NCBI RefSeq assembly: GCF_033708015.1
Contig: NZ_CP137920.1
Coordinates: forward strand, 2,666,001 to 2,730,000
Source: Proteus vulgaris
GTDB lineage: Bacteria; Pseudomonadota; Gammaproteobacteria; Enterobacterales; Enterobacteriaceae
DNA length: 64,000 bases
Reading direction: 5' to 3'
Shown here: positions 20,367-29,667 of the stretch, in pieces
How the letters are laid out: each line of letters opens with the position of its first letter
Position numbering within the stretch: the first letter of the stretch is position 1
The notes under the pieces: model-generated
The model's input: the letters and a program-made list of their open reading frames with translations, nothing else
Databases searched by the model: none
Told to the model about the DNA's origin: nothing
Translations under genes and position numbers: made by a program

Positions 20367-21287
20367 ATGAAAAACGCAATTTTTCCGCTTTTAGCGGTGT
20401 TAATCTGGTCAATTAATGCAGTCGTCAATAAAGCAGCCGCGTCTGTTATCGATCCTGCTGCAATCTCTTTTTATCGTTGGTTCCTCGCCTTTTTAATTAT
20501 GACACCTTTTTTGATCATGCCCGTTTGGCATCATCGTAAAACCGTCAAACAGTATTGGTGGAAATTATTTATTCTTGGTGCATTAGGGATGGTGATGTAC
20601 CAAAGTTTGGCTTATTATGCCGCGCATTATGTTAGTGCAACATTTATGGGGATCCTAAACTCTCTTATCCCATTATTAACCGTTATTATTAGTATTTTTG
20701 TTTTACGTGTTGTACCTACGGTAGGTATTGTTTTAGGCACAGTGCTTTCAATTAGTGGCTTAGTTTGGTTAATTAGCCGAGGCGAACCTTCTCAGTTACT
20801 TTCCCAAGGTTTGGGGTATGGTGAGCTGATGATGTTTATTGCTTCGGCATCATATGCCCTTTATGGTGTATTAACAAAACGATGGTCAATAACCCTACCT
20901 AACTGGCAATCACTTTATGTACAAATTGGATTTGGTGTTCTGTTATTACTGCCAAACTTCTTTCTTGCCGACAATGTTGCGTTAACAAAAGATAATATTG
21001 GATTAGTTATCTTCGCAGGTATCGGAGCTTCTATTCTTGCGCCTTATCTGTGGATTTTAGGTGTGATGAAGTTAGGCGCAAATACGACCTCTATTTTTAT
21101 GAACCTAATGCCGTTATTTACCGCAATGATTGCTATCGCGCTTCTCGGTGAAGAAATGCATAGTTATCACTTAGTAGGTGGTGGGATTGTGTTACTCGGT
21201 GTGCTCTTAGTTCAACAACTTAGAACACCGCTGAATTTCCGACGTCAGCCTGCCCAGAAAAAAGCAGATTGTCATCAGGAGATGTGA
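20367..21287 (+). CDS. EamA/DMT-superfamily exporter
   Basis: 306 residues with about ten membrane helices in two EamA repeats (first from PLLAVLIWSINAVVNKAA, second from GYGELMMFIASASYALYG). The drug/metabolite transporter family exports amino acids, metabolites or toxic compounds; the substrate is unknown. ATG 20367 is taken because the family start MKNAIFPLLAVLIW begins there; a GTG at 20358 is in frame. Divergent from the AraC gene that probably regulates it. The tail is basic and hydrophilic. Confidence 0.85.
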   Translation: MKNAIFPLLAVLIWSINAVVNKAAASVIDPAAISFYRWFLAFLIMTPFLIMPVWHHRKTVKQYWWKLFILGALGMVMYQSLAYYAAHYVSATFMGILNSLIPLLTVIISIFVLRVVPTVGIVLGTVLSISGLVWLISRGEPSQLLSQGLGYGELMMFIASASYALYGVLTKRWSITLPNWQSLYVQIGFGVLLLLPNFFLADNVALTKDNIGLVIFAGIGASILAPYLWILGVMKLGANTTSIFMNLMPLFTAMIAIALLGEEMHSYHLVGGGIVLLGVLLVQQLRTPLNFRRQPAQKKADCHQEM

Positions 21288-21310
21288 GTCAATGTCAAAA
21301 AGACTACAAT

Positions 21311-21339
21311 AAAAAAATGCCGGCTAAAGTATTAGCCGG
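21311..21339 (-). terminator. orphan leftward terminator
   Basis: CCGGCTAA (21320-21327) pairs with TTAGCCGG (21332-21339). On the minus strand the stem is followed by CATTTTTTTATT, while rightward there is no T run, so it ends leftward transcripts. No intact leftward gene precedes it: fabB has its own terminator at 21785-21819. Confidence 0.65.
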
Positions 21340-21455
21340 TCACATTCATAATGTGAGGTTTTATAAATAAAACTGACACAAGAAATCAAAGTACAAAATA
21401 TAAAGTAATACAAGTATCCGTGGCAAACATTACCAACTTTTATATTAAATAGCTC

Positions 21456-21572
21456 CTATTTATTTGTAATAAAATAATCCAGATCAATTTTTTCACGCTC
21501 TTTTTCTATTATTCCATTTTCCAATTCATCTAACCCCATATAAAACAAAACATTTAGTGATTTTAGGTAAAA
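21456..21572 (-). pseudogene. possible remnant of a leftward gene in the EamA-fabB gap
   Basis: The 563-base gap between the EamA gene and fabB is very AT-rich and holds no full gene. On the minus strand a 38-codon open stretch ends at 21456; its second half starts at an ATG (21539) and reads MGLDELENGIIEKEREKID, with a charged, coding-like composition. A stop lies just before the stretch. With the orphan terminator downstream, this looks like the 3' end of a decayed gene or a very small gene. The product is not recognised. Confidence 0.25.
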
Positions 21573-21784
21573 TTAAATTAAACGATTGAAATAAAATGGA
21601 CTCGATTCATTTTTATTAATATAAACAATATATTAACAAAAATCGTCTATTTATTAGAATGATGAATTGAGTAACTATCAGTTGAGGTATTTCTAAACCT
21701 TATTTATATAATCTTTTTTTAATGATTTTTATCCGAAAGATATCTTTATTAAAATAATAAATTATTTTGCATAATAATTTTCCA

Positions 21785-21819
21785 AATAAAAAAGCAGACC
21801 TCATAAAATGAAGCCTGCT
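21785..21819 (-). terminator. intrinsic terminator of fabB
   Basis: Minus-strand stem AGCAGGCTTCAT with ATGAGGTCTGCT (all paired, two G-T) and TTT loop, followed by TTTTTTATTT. It lies 32 bases after the fabB stop. Confidence 0.85.
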
Positions 21820-21850
21820 TGTTTAAATAGAGAAATATAAGTATATCTAA

Positions 21851-23062
21851 CTATTTTTTATATTTACTCATGACTAATGAAGCATTTGTACCACCAAAAC
21901 CAAAACTATTTGACATGACAGTCTCCAGTTTCTGTTCTGTTGGTTGAGTAATGATGTTCATCCCCATTGCTTTATCGTCTAGTTCTTCAATATTGATGCT
22001 TGGTGCAATAAATCCATGCTCTAACATCAGTAGACTATAAATAGCTTCATGCACACCAGCTGCACCTAATGAGTGACCAGTCATTGCTTTTGTTGCTGAG
22101 ATGGCGGGTGTCTGCGAACCAAACACTTCAGTGATAGCTTCAAGCTCTTTTAAATCGCCAACTGGCGTTGAAGTACCATGTGTATTGATATAATCTACTT
22201 TATCAATACCTTGCATTGCCATTTGCATACAACGTACAGCACCTTCACCTGACGGTGCAACCATGTCTGCACCGTCAGACGTGGCACCATAACCTACGAT
22301 TTCACCATAGATATGTGCACCACGTGCTAATGCATGTTCTAACTCTTCAACCACTACAATACCGCCACCACCAGCGATAACAAAACCATCACGGTTTTTA
22401 TCGTAAGTACGAGAAGCTTTGGTTGGCGTTTCGTTATATTTAGTTGAAAGTGCACCCATTGCATCAAATTCGCAGGTCATTTCCCAACTTAACTCTTCAC
22501 CACCACCAGCAAATACAATATCTTGTTTGCCTAACTGAATAAGTTCAACGGCATGACCAATACAGTGTGCTGATGTTGAACAAGCCGAACTGATTGAATA
22601 GTTAACGCCTTTAATTTTGAAAGGTGTTGCTAAACAAGCTGAAACACCTGATGCCATTGCACGAGTTACCATATAAGGACCTACGCCACGTAGACCTTTT
22701 GCCCTCATGCCATCAGAACCTTGAACTTGGTTACGTGGCGAACCACCACCAGAACCAACGACTAAGCCAGAACGAATATTAGAAACTTGATCTTCGGTCA
22801 GACCTGAATCAGCTATCGCCTCTTGCATAGATAAATAGGCATAAACCGATGCGTCGCTCATAAAACGGCGGATTTTACGGTCAATAAGACCTTCAGTATC
22901 AAGCTTAACGTTGCCCCAAATGTGGCTACGAAGCCCCATCTCTTTAAATTCTTCTGAGAAAGTTATCCCGGAACGACCTTCTTTTAAAGAATCCAGCACT
23001 TCTTTCTGGTTATTACCAATGCTCGAAACAATACCCAGACCCGTGATCACTGCGCGCTTCAT
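21851..23062 (-). CDS. fabB: 3-oxoacyl-[acyl-carrier-protein] synthase I
   Basis: Condensing enzyme needed to elongate unsaturated fatty acids. 403 residues of the thiolase fold. The nucleophile is Cys161 in [12 protein letters not shown], with histidines in [11 protein letters not shown] and [11 protein letters not shown] completing the triad; [15 protein letters not shown] is the usual C-terminal motif. ATG has AGAGG six bases upstream. Divergent from mnmC. A FabR-type palindrome and a FadR-like box lie in the 205-base intergenic region, suggesting the same dual control as in E. coli. Confidence 0.97.
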   Translation of the reverse strand: MKRAVITGLGIVSSIGNNQKEVLDSLKEGRSGITFSEEFKEMGLRSHIWGNVKLDTEGLIDRKIRRFMSDASVYAYLSMQEAIADSGLTEDQVSNIRSGLVVGSGGGSPRNQVQGSDGMRAKGLRGVGPYMVTRAMASGVSACLATPFKIKGVNYSISSACSTSAHCIGHAVELIQLGKQDIVFAGGGEELSWEMTCEFDAMGALSTKYNETPTKASRTYDKNRDGFVIAGGGGIVVVEELEHALARGAHIYGEIVGYGATSDGADMVAPSGEGAVRCMQMAMQGIDKVDYINTHGTSTPVGDLKELEAITEVFGSQTPAISATKAMTGHSLGAAGVHEAIYSLLMLEHGFIAPSINIEELDDKAMGMNIITQPTEQKLETVMSNSFGFGGTNASLVMSKYKK

Positions 23063-23116
23063 TCATACCTCTTTACAATAATAGTTGTAGCTGCGGGATT
23101 TCTGAGTAGCACTTTA

Positions 23117-23132
23117 GCGTACAGTTGTACGC
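23117..23132. promoter_or_regulatory. FabR operator of fabB
   Basis: GCGTACAGTTGTACGC has perfect 7-bp arms and matches the FabR site AGCGTACA-N2-TGTACGCT known at fabA and fabB. It lies 54 bases upstream of the fabB start. Confidence 0.82.
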
Positions 23133-23134
23133 CG

Positions 23135-23151
23135 AACAAGTCCGATCAGGA
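23135..23151. promoter_or_regulatory. putative FadR box of fabB
   Basis: AACAAGTCCGATCAGGA agrees with the FadR consensus AACTGGTCCGACCAGTT at 12 of 17 positions by my count, including the GTCCGA core. It abuts the FabR palindrome on the upstream side, the arrangement expected for FadR activation of fabB. Confidence 0.55.
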
Positions 23152-23267
23152 TCTTTTTTACAAAAATAAAGATAAGCAGATAAAACACTTTCCCCTTTAA
23201 GGCTGGTACAAGTCACTTAACGGCGTTAAGATATTGGTTAATTTTTTCGAGAAATACAGGCAGTTCC

Positions 23268-25319
23268 GTGAATAATAGCCCGATAAATACTGCATCTTTA
23301 AGTTGGAATGAACTTGGTACACCTATCTCTGAACAATTTGGCGATATTTACTTTTCAAACCAAGATGGTCTAGAAGAAACGCGACATGTCTTCTTACATG
23401 GAAATCATTTTCCATCACGTTTTGGTACACATGTACGCTCTGAATGTATTATCGCAGAAACAGGATTTGGTACTGGGCTTAATTTTTTAACACTGTGGCA
23501 AGCTTTCGAGCAATTTAGGCAAACATCTCCTGACGCTTGTTTAAAACGTCTTCATTATGTCAGTTTCGAAAAATTTCCTCTTACAAAAAGTGACTTACAA
23601 TCTGCACATGACCATTGGCCAGAACTCAAAAAATATTCACAAGCGCTTTGTTCTCAATGGCCATTAGCTATTGCGGGTTGCCATCGCATTATCCTTGCTG
23701 ATGGAGCAGTGACTCTGGATTTATGGTTTGGTGATATCAATACCTTGTTACCTCAAACTCGCCAAGCGCTACATAACAAAGTCGATGCATGGTTCTTAGA
23801 TGGTTTTGCACCTTCTAAAAATCCACAAATGTGGAGTGAAACACTTTTCCAATCGATGGCTGATTCAATGAGAGAAAACGGCACATTTGCAACGTTTACC
23901 GCTGCTGGGATTGTCAAGCGAGGTTTGCAACGTGTTGGTTTTGAGATAAATAAAATCAAAGGATTTGGTCAAAAAAGAGAAATGCTGACAGGTATTTTCC
24001 GACAAGCTCCATCCCCAGAGTTTCTCCCTTACTATGCAAGACCCAGTGCGACTAAAGCACAGAATATTGCAATTATAGGTGGCGGTATTGCCAGCACATT
24101 TGCGGCAATTTCCTGCCTAAGAAGAGGTGCCAATGTCACCTTATATTGTGAAGATAAACAACCTGCAACTAATGCCTCAGGCAATCGACAAGGTGTGTTA
24201 TATCCTTTACTCAATGGCAAATCTGATGAACTAGAACAATTTTTTACAACTGCATTTCTATTTGCTCATCGCACTTATGATAATCTGAGTAAAGCAGGTA
24301 TTCCTTTTTCACATCAATGGTCTGGCGTTACACAGGTTATTTATAACGAGAAAGTTCGTAAGAAAGTGCAGCGAATTATAGATAATTCCATTCCTTTTTC
24401 TCAAATAGCGTGTTATCTCGATGAAGATGAAGTCAATAAACTTAGCGGAATAGACGTTAATTGTGATGCTTTGTTTTATCCAAAAGCGGGCTGGCTTTCC
24501 CCGACTGAGCTCACAATCAATACATTAAAATACGCTGAAAAATTAGGATTAACATTGCGATTTAATCATCAAGTCACTCAAATACGTGAGCAAGATGCTT
24601 CTTGGTGCTTAGATATTGTTCATCACGATGGAGAAAATGCAATACCACTTCAATCACAACATGATTGCGTTATTTTAGCAAATGGGCATCGAATTACAGA
24701 CTTTACTCAAAGTAAAAAATTACCCATCAGCGCAGTCAGAGGTCAAGTTAGCCATATTCCAACAACCAAGACATTATCAAAACTAAAAACTGTGCTTTGT
24801 TATGATGGTTATTTTACACCTGTTGATAAGCAAGATAACTTACATTGTGTAGGAGCAAGCTTTCGTCGCGATCGATTAGATTTAGCGGTCTCGACTCAAG
24901 AACAAGAAAACAACCAAGCTCATCTGATACAGTGTTTAGCAAAAGCACCTTGGGTTAACGAAGTTGATTTTAGCCGAAATGAAGCCCGAATAGGTATTCG
25001 ATGCACGATCCGCGATCACCTCCCCTTATTAGGCGAAGTACCTGATTTTGAAAAATTGCGAGTTGCATACACACATTTAGACAGATTTAAACGTAGAAGA
25101 CAAACCCCCGCTTCAGCACCTGCTTATCATCAACTTTATATTATCAGCGCATTAGGCTCTCGTGGGCTATGTTCAGCGCCTTTATCAGCTGAAATTCTTG
25201 CAAGCCAAATTTTTGATGAACCTTTTCCGATTGAAGATAATGTATTGAATGCCTTACACCCTAATCGTTTTTGGGTAAGATCCTTACTACGAGGAAAACC
25301 AATAGATATAAAACAATAG
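23268..25319 (+). CDS. mnmC: bifunctional tRNA mnm5s2U34 biosynthesis enzyme
   Basis: Finishes the mnm5s2U wobble modification. 683 residues in two domains: the N-terminal SAM methyltransferase (AETGFGTGLNFLTLWQAF, about 63-80, and DAWFLDGFAPSKNP) and a C-terminal FAD oxidoreductase (IAIIGGGIAST from about 266, ASGNRQGVLYPLL, ALGSRGLCSAPL). Start is GTG at 23268 in a context matching relatives. Divergent from fabB, as in E. coli. Confidence 0.95.
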   Translation: MNNSPINTASLSWNELGTPISEQFGDIYFSNQDGLEETRHVFLHGNHFPSRFGTHVRSECIIAETGFGTGLNFLTLWQAFEQFRQTSPDACLKRLHYVSFEKFPLTKSDLQSAHDHWPELKKYSQALCSQWPLAIAGCHRIILADGAVTLDLWFGDINTLLPQTRQALHNKVDAWFLDGFAPSKNPQMWSETLFQSMADSMRENGTFATFTAAGIVKRGLQRVGFEINKIKGFGQKREMLTGIFRQAPSPEFLPYYARPSATKAQNIAIIGGGIASTFAAISCLRRGANVTLYCEDKQPATNASGNRQGVLYPLLNGKSDELEQFFTTAFLFAHRTYDNLSKAGIPFSHQWSGVTQVIYNEKVRKKVQRIIDNSIPFSQIACYLDEDEVNKLSGIDVNCDALFYPKAGWLSPTELTINTLKYAEKLGLTLRFNHQVTQIREQDASWCLDIVHHDGENAIPLQSQHDCVILANGHRITDFTQSKKLPISAVRGQVSHIPTTKTLSKLKTVLCYDGYFTPVDKQDNLHCVGASFRRDRLDLAVSTQEQENNQAHLIQCLAKAPWVNEVDFSRNEARIGIRCTIRDHLPLLGEVPDFEKLRVAYTHLDRFKRRRQTPASAPAYHQLYIISALGSRGLCSAPLSAEILASQIFDEPFPIEDNVLNALHPNRFWVRSLLRGKPIDIKQ

Positions 25320-25462
25320 AATTATTTATAAATATAAAATAATATCTTATTAATAAAGGCAAGAATAAAAACATAAGCAATTAATTAAACCCTGTTTTTT
25401 TATTTATTAATAGTTTTTAGATATATGGTTTATTCAGTTTAATTACTTAATAAGGATATTAT

Positions 25463-25897
25463 ATGAAAAAATCACTTTCAGCGTTACTTATTGGTTCTAT
25501 TGCATTTATCTCATTACCAATATCTGCGGGTAACCATTCAACAGGTGAAATTTATTCTGCTATGAGTGTCATCAGTAGCGTTGGAAGTTCAGCGCTTGTC
25601 AGTGGGATCCTTTTATCTCCTATTGGATTACCTGTTATATTGGTACAAATTTCGGTTGAGAAAAGTAATAAACCTGATGAAAAAATCATTAAAGCAAAAA
25701 CTGAAAAAGGTGAAGATGTCGAAATAGTTGTTCCCGCCGATGCATTAGAAAAAAATCCAATTAAACCTGATGACAAACTCACTCTCGAACCCGTTGAAAA
25801 AGGTACTGGTGCGTATTTGAAAAAAGGCGATACCATTATTTCTCATGTTGTAACACAAGATGAGCGCTCACTTTCTCATCAGGAAAAACTGAATTAA
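25463..25897 (+). CDS. secreted protein of unknown function
   Basis: 144 residues with a clear Sec signal (MKKSLSALLIGSIAFISLPISAG, cleavage after ISA). A second hydrophobic stretch at about 40-60 (SALVSGILLSPIGLPVILVQ) could anchor it. The rest is charged and Lys/Glu-rich, with VEIVVPADALEKNPIKPDD. AAGGA lies seven bases before the ATG. I do not recognise the family. It ends one base before the DUF2145 gene, so the two form an operon and probably act together in the envelope. Confidence 0.7.
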   Translation: MKKSLSALLIGSIAFISLPISAGNHSTGEIYSAMSVISSVGSSALVSGILLSPIGLPVILVQISVEKSNKPDEKIIKAKTEKGEDVEIVVPADALEKNPIKPDDKLTLEPVEKGTGAYLKKGDTIISHVVTQDERSLSHQEKLN

Positions 25898-25898
25898 G

Positions 25899-26717
25899 AT
25901 GTGCACAAATAAAATCAAACTGATTGTTATGCTTATTAATTTGAGCATAACTTCTTTTTCTTATGCGAGTAGCTATAATTGTGCCGATAAAATATCATCA
26001 ACACCTCAAGATATCGCCTTACGCACTGAACAAGCTAAAATTCTACGACAATATCTAGATCATAGTGGTGATCGAGTTATTGCCCTTTTTCGTCAAGGAC
26101 AATCTTTATCTGATTATGGTTTAACATTTTCTCATGGCGCTTATGCAGTAAAAACATTGTCGGGTCATTGGCGTGTTTATCATAACCTGAATGAATGTGG
26201 CACCGATAAATCAAGCCTGTATATTCAAGGGCTGTATCAATTTCTCGATGATGACTTATCAGAAAATACGATAGCAACGCTGCATTTTTCTTCTGATTTA
26301 CAACAGCAACTACTCACAACACTAACTAATCGCCAAAAACGCCAAGATTTACACCAATCTCACTACAATATGATTGCCTATCCATTTTCAACTGAAATGC
26401 AAAACTCTAATGGATGGATATTAATGATTTTAGGTGCCGCGATGTCTTCACAAGTCACCTCACTTTCAACTGGCGTTGATTGGTTGGTATCTCAACGTTA
26501 TGTCGCATCCTCGACAAGTGTTAGCACGGTAAAACGCGCTATGGCTAATATGTTTATGCCTCATATATCAACGAGTGATCAACCTGATGCTAGCCTTATT
26601 TATTTTAGCTCAGGCGATAGTTTACTTAATTTTATGAACAACTACGGGGAAAAACAGATCCATTGTGAACACGGTACGTGGGGCACATCTATCTGCTTAT
26701 TGGCATTACCCAAATAA
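25899..26717 (+). CDS. DUF2145 family secreted protein
   Basis: 272 residues with an N-terminal signal (hydrophobic LIVMLINLSITSFSYA). The body matches the DUF2145 pattern: RVIALFRQGQSLSDYGLTFSHGAYAVK, then HWRVYHNLNECGTDKSSLYIQGLYQFL. The function of DUF2145 is not known; conserved His and Cys residues suggest an enzyme or a papain/NlpC-like fold, which is inference. Start is directly after the stop of the upstream secreted protein. A short hairpin (GGTAAC / GTTACC, 26718-26738) follows. Confidence 0.7.
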   Translation: MCTNKIKLIVMLINLSITSFSYASSYNCADKISSTPQDIALRTEQAKILRQYLDHSGDRVIALFRQGQSLSDYGLTFSHGAYAVKTLSGHWRVYHNLNECGTDKSSLYIQGLYQFLDDDLSENTIATLHFSSDLQQQLLTTLTNRQKRQDLHQSHYNMIAYPFSTEMQNSNGWILMILGAAMSSQVTSLSTGVDWLVSQRYVASSTSVSTVKRAMANMFMPHISTSDQPDASLIYFSSGDSLLNFMNNYGEKQIHCEHGTWGTSICLLALPK

Positions 26718-26785
26718 GGTAACTACATTAGCGTTACCTCTATCGACTGCATAAAATATGGACTAAATGGCAAACTTAGTATTAT

Positions 26786-27346
26786 TTATTTTTGTTCTTT
26801 AATCTCAAACTTCATCGCACAACGTGTTTCTTTTGCAAATCCCCCTCTTTCAACTTCATTATCTAAAACTGCTTGCAAAGAACTTGGAATTTCGCTTTCT
26901 GGTAAAATTGAAAAACCTAAGCGTTGATAATACGGCGCATTCCAAGGTACATGACGAAATGTTGTCAATGTAATAGCATCAAACTTATGTAGTTTGGCTT
27001 CATCTTTTACTTTTTGAATAAGTAATTTACCAATCCCTCTATTTTGCCAATCTAGGCTCACTGAAAGCTCATGAATAAATAAGCTTTCAGGTAAAGATGT
27101 CGTCATAATAAAACCAACGGGCTCATTATCACGATTAACCGCAACCCAATGTCCTTGTTGACGAATAAACGCTACATGTTTTTCAACACTTTGTACGCCA
27201 CTTTCACTTATCCAGCGCAAATCCTCTAAAGTGCTAAAAAGTTGCCCTGCCGATAACTCAATAGCAGGTAGTTTAGTAGCATCGTCGATCTGTGTTTGGC
27301 GGATCGTAATATTGTTATTTTTTATTTTAGTTTGTGTCGTTGTCAT
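26786..27346 (-). CDS. GNAT family N-acetyltransferase
   Basis: 186 residues with one acetyltransferase domain. The acetyl-CoA motif is DWQNRGIGKLLIQKV (about 109-123), preceded by the strand LFIHELSVSL and followed by YYQRLGFSILPE. Substrate unknown; the family acetylates antibiotics, amino acids or small metabolites. Transcribed toward the DUF2145 gene. Part of a patch with no counterpart at this place in E. coli. Confidence 0.82.
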   Translation of the reverse strand: MTTTQTKIKNNNITIRQTQIDDATKLPAIELSAGQLFSTLEDLRWISESGVQSVEKHVAFIRQQGHWVAVNRDNEPVGFIMTTSLPESLFIHELSVSLDWQNRGIGKLLIQKVKDEAKLHKFDAITLTTFRHVPWNAPYYQRLGFSILPESEIPSSLQAVLDNEVERGGFAKETRCAMKFEIKEQK

Positions 27347-27384
27347 CTCGTTTTCCAGCTCAGATATTTTTATGATTAATTTAT

Positions 27385-27410
27385 TAAAAAGCCACCCTAC
27401 TGGATGGCTT
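27385..27410 (-). terminator. intrinsic terminator of the lipoprotein gene
   Basis: Minus-strand AAGCCATCC-AGTA-GGGTGGCTT, fully paired with one G-T, followed by TTT. It lies 38 bases after the lipoprotein stop and also just upstream of the GNAT gene. Confidence 0.8.
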
Positions 27411-27447
27411 GTGTTAATACTAAAATAATGACTTATTCTTGAACTCG

Positions 27448-28344
27448 TTAATTTTTAGGCAGTATACCGTAAGATTGGAACTTCTGAGTCTCTTTAATAA
27501 AATGACCATAGTATTTATTGTCTTCAACGGAATTTTTAACCGCCCGATTACCATACGCGCTAGAAATAGCAAGTGTCGCCTTATAAAGTTTATCTTTTAA
27601 TGTACTATGGATCTTCGGATCTTCACTTTCTTGAATTTGATTTAATAATGAAACTAGCTCTTCTGCTTCAGCTTGAATATCAGGATCAGTAAATTCTGCT
27701 GCCGGCAACATATAGTCTAAATCAAGGTTAACAGAATCGTTATATTCATCTTCTTGAGTAAACGGGGCTAAATCTTTATTATATTCCGCTGAAATATATT
27801 GAATAAATTCAGGTTTATCAAAGCATTTATTTTTTATGCCACCGTCATTATTTTTATTACGAGTACGAATTTCATTAGGAAATGGCTCGCCTAAAGCATA
27901 GGTACACTGAAAAACATTACCATCAATTAATGTGGCATTAGTACTACGCACTGGAAGTTCAAATTCATAGCCATTAATAATAACGGGGTAATCGACAGGT
28001 TTAAACTGATCCGTTTTTCCCTTTACTGCATAAACTTCAGAAAGGGTGTAATACATAAAATTATCAGGATTTAATATGCCACCATTATTATTGTCATAAA
28101 CCATAAATCGAGCATCATTACCGGCACTATCTTTCAAATTATGTTCACCTGGTGACAGCGTTATATAGCCATTTTTACCCGGTTCAACCTGATATTCTTT
28201 ACCATCGACACTAAAACTAATGACTTTTTCGCTTGGATTACTGTAATAAAACTTATTTTTTTTATTATCTAAATCAAATTGATCACAAGCAGATAGAAAC
28301 AAAACAGTGCTAGTCAGTAGGCCTATTTTAAAGAAATTTTTCAT
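27448..28344 (-). CDS. lipoprotein of unknown function
   Basis: 298 residues. Lipobox LFLSAC with Cys20, then Asp at +2 and a charged segment. The first third looks beta-rich (YYSNPSEKVISFSVDGKEYQV, YITLSPGEHNL), resembling small envelope stalk domains; the C-terminal third is helical and acidic. Two internal cysteines (CTYALG and KCFDKP) may form a disulfide. No family recognised. Monocistronic, with its own terminator. Confidence 0.7.
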   Translation of the reverse strand: MKNFFKIGLLTSTVLFLSACDQFDLDNKKNKFYYSNPSEKVISFSVDGKEYQVEPGKNGYITLSPGEHNLKDSAGNDARFMVYDNNNGGILNPDNFMYYTLSEVYAVKGKTDQFKPVDYPVIINGYEFELPVRSTNATLIDGNVFQCTYALGEPFPNEIRTRNKNNDGGIKNKCFDKPEFIQYISAEYNKDLAPFTQEDEYNDSVNLDLDYMLPAAEFTDPDIQAEAEELVSLLNQIQESEDPKIHSTLKDKLYKATLAISSAYGNRAVKNSVEDNKYYGHFIKETQKFQSYGILPKN

Positions 28345-28669
28345 CGTATCGTTATCCTTATCATAAATATTCTATGCAAATCATTTGCATCCCGAGAAAC
28401 ATTCCTAAAAACATTTAAAAGTAATTTTACAGAAATGGCAAGGAGTTACAAAAGATAGCACTATTATGCTTAATCAATGAGAGATACATCGACTTTGAAA
28501 AATCAAATAAAAACAATTGATAAATAATGAAGATCAATTTTTGTATAAAAACCAATCTAATTCAACAGAAAATATCTTAAATATCATGTAGAGACTATGA
28601 TTTTAATAAGACATTAAGAAAGAAAAAACAACCGATTTATGCCGGTTGTTCTCTTAGTAACATGCCGAA
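28345..28669. other. intergenic region without a gene
   Basis: AT-rich, stop-dense on both strands. It holds the promoter side of the lipoprotein gene at its left and the yfcL terminator at its right; I see nothing else. Confidence 0.6.
28623..28650 (-). terminator. intrinsic terminator of yfcL
   Basis: AACAACCG (28627-28634) pairs perfectly with CGGTTGTT (28643-28650), followed on the minus strand by TTTTTT. It lies 20 bases after the yfcL stop. Confidence 0.82.
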
Positions 28670-28942
28670 TTAATTAATTGAGTTAACTAAATCATGCCAT
28701 GTAGATAAAACTAACGCTTGATCTGGTGGCGAAAGCTCACCTGCTTTTATCGCCTTTTGAATGCTCTCTTCTACACGCGCTCTTAACGCTTCTAACTGTG
28801 TATTATTTTCTTGCTCAAGTTCAGCAATAGCCAATGTAATATGACCTTGTAAATACCCGCCTGCAAATAATTCATCGTCAGTGGCATGTTCAACACGGCT
28901 ATCAATTTTATCTAATAAGTACGCTTCATACTCAGAAAGCAT
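28670..28942 (-). CDS. yfcL: YfcL family protein
   Basis: 90 residues, all-alpha and acidic, close in length and sequence to E. coli YfcL (start MLSEYEAYLLDKIDSRVEHATDDELFAGGYLQGH-like). Cytosolic; function not established. In E. coli it lies beside mnmC and epmC. Here it keeps epmC as a neighbour (153 bases) while mnmC has been separated by an accessory patch of about 3.3 kb. Confidence 0.85.
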   Translation of the reverse strand: MLSEYEAYLLDKIDSRVEHATDDELFAGGYLQGHITLAIAELEQENNTQLEALRARVEESIQKAIKAGELSPPDQALVLSTWHDLVNSIN

Positions 28943-29095
28943 TATTTATCCTCAATATATAATGTTGCTATCTTTTATATTTACCTTGTATTAGCAAGGT
29001 ATAAATACATATTTTCTCGCAACCTTATTACTTCAGACTCCACCCTATTGGGTAAAACCTTCACAGTGGATAGGCGATAGTTATTCTCGCAATCC

Positions 29096-29650
29096 TTAAT
29101 TAACTAAAGGATTTTCCTGATAAGGAAACATCTCTTCCGTTAGCTCTGGAGTATTGTAAAACAAATGTAACGCATTAATAAATAGCTGTGCGCGAGGTGG
29201 GGTGTTTTTGTCTCGTAGATAAGCGAGTACTTGTTCTCTCACTTTGTTTCTAAATTCATAACGATCAGGTTCAAAGTTACCTTCTAAATTGTCACAACTG
29301 ACATTGAAAGGATAACCAGCAGCTTGGCAGAATAACCAATCTAATGCTTGAGGTTTGATTTCTACCACTTCGAACTGCCCTTGGGTAACTTCATCTCGCC
29401 CATCTGGGCAATACCAGTAACCATAATCAACTTGTTGGCGACGGGCCTCTCCAGCGATACACCAATGTGATATTTCATGTAATGCGCTAGCATAAAAACC
29501 ATGAGCAAAAATAATTTGGTGATAAGGTGTCTCTTCATTTGCAGGCAAATAAATCGGCTCATCATCCCCTTTGACTAAACGGGTTTGAAAACTTTCGCTA
29601 AAACATTGATTAAAGATATCAATTAACTGTTGATAATGATGTGCTGACAT
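29096..29650 (-). CDS. epmC: elongation factor P hydroxylase
   Basis: 184 residues, near-identical plan to E. coli EpmC (YfcM). It hydroxylates the beta-lysylated Lys of EF-P, the last step of that modification. IIFAHGFYASALHEISHWCIAG carries the HEISHW metal-binding histidines; GYWYCPDGRDE and CDNLEGNFEPDRYEF are further signatures. Followed closely by yfcL and preceded by yfcA (17 bases), probably one operon. Confidence 0.92.
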   Translation of the reverse strand: MSAHHYQQLIDIFNQCFSESFQTRLVKGDDEPIYLPANEETPYHQIIFAHGFYASALHEISHWCIAGEARRQQVDYGYWYCPDGRDEVTQGQFEVVEIKPQALDWLFCQAAGYPFNVSCDNLEGNFEPDRYEFRNKVREQVLAYLRDKNTPPRAQLFINALHLFYNTPELTEEMFPYQENPLVN

Positions 29651-29667
29651 TTAAAAACCATCTATTC

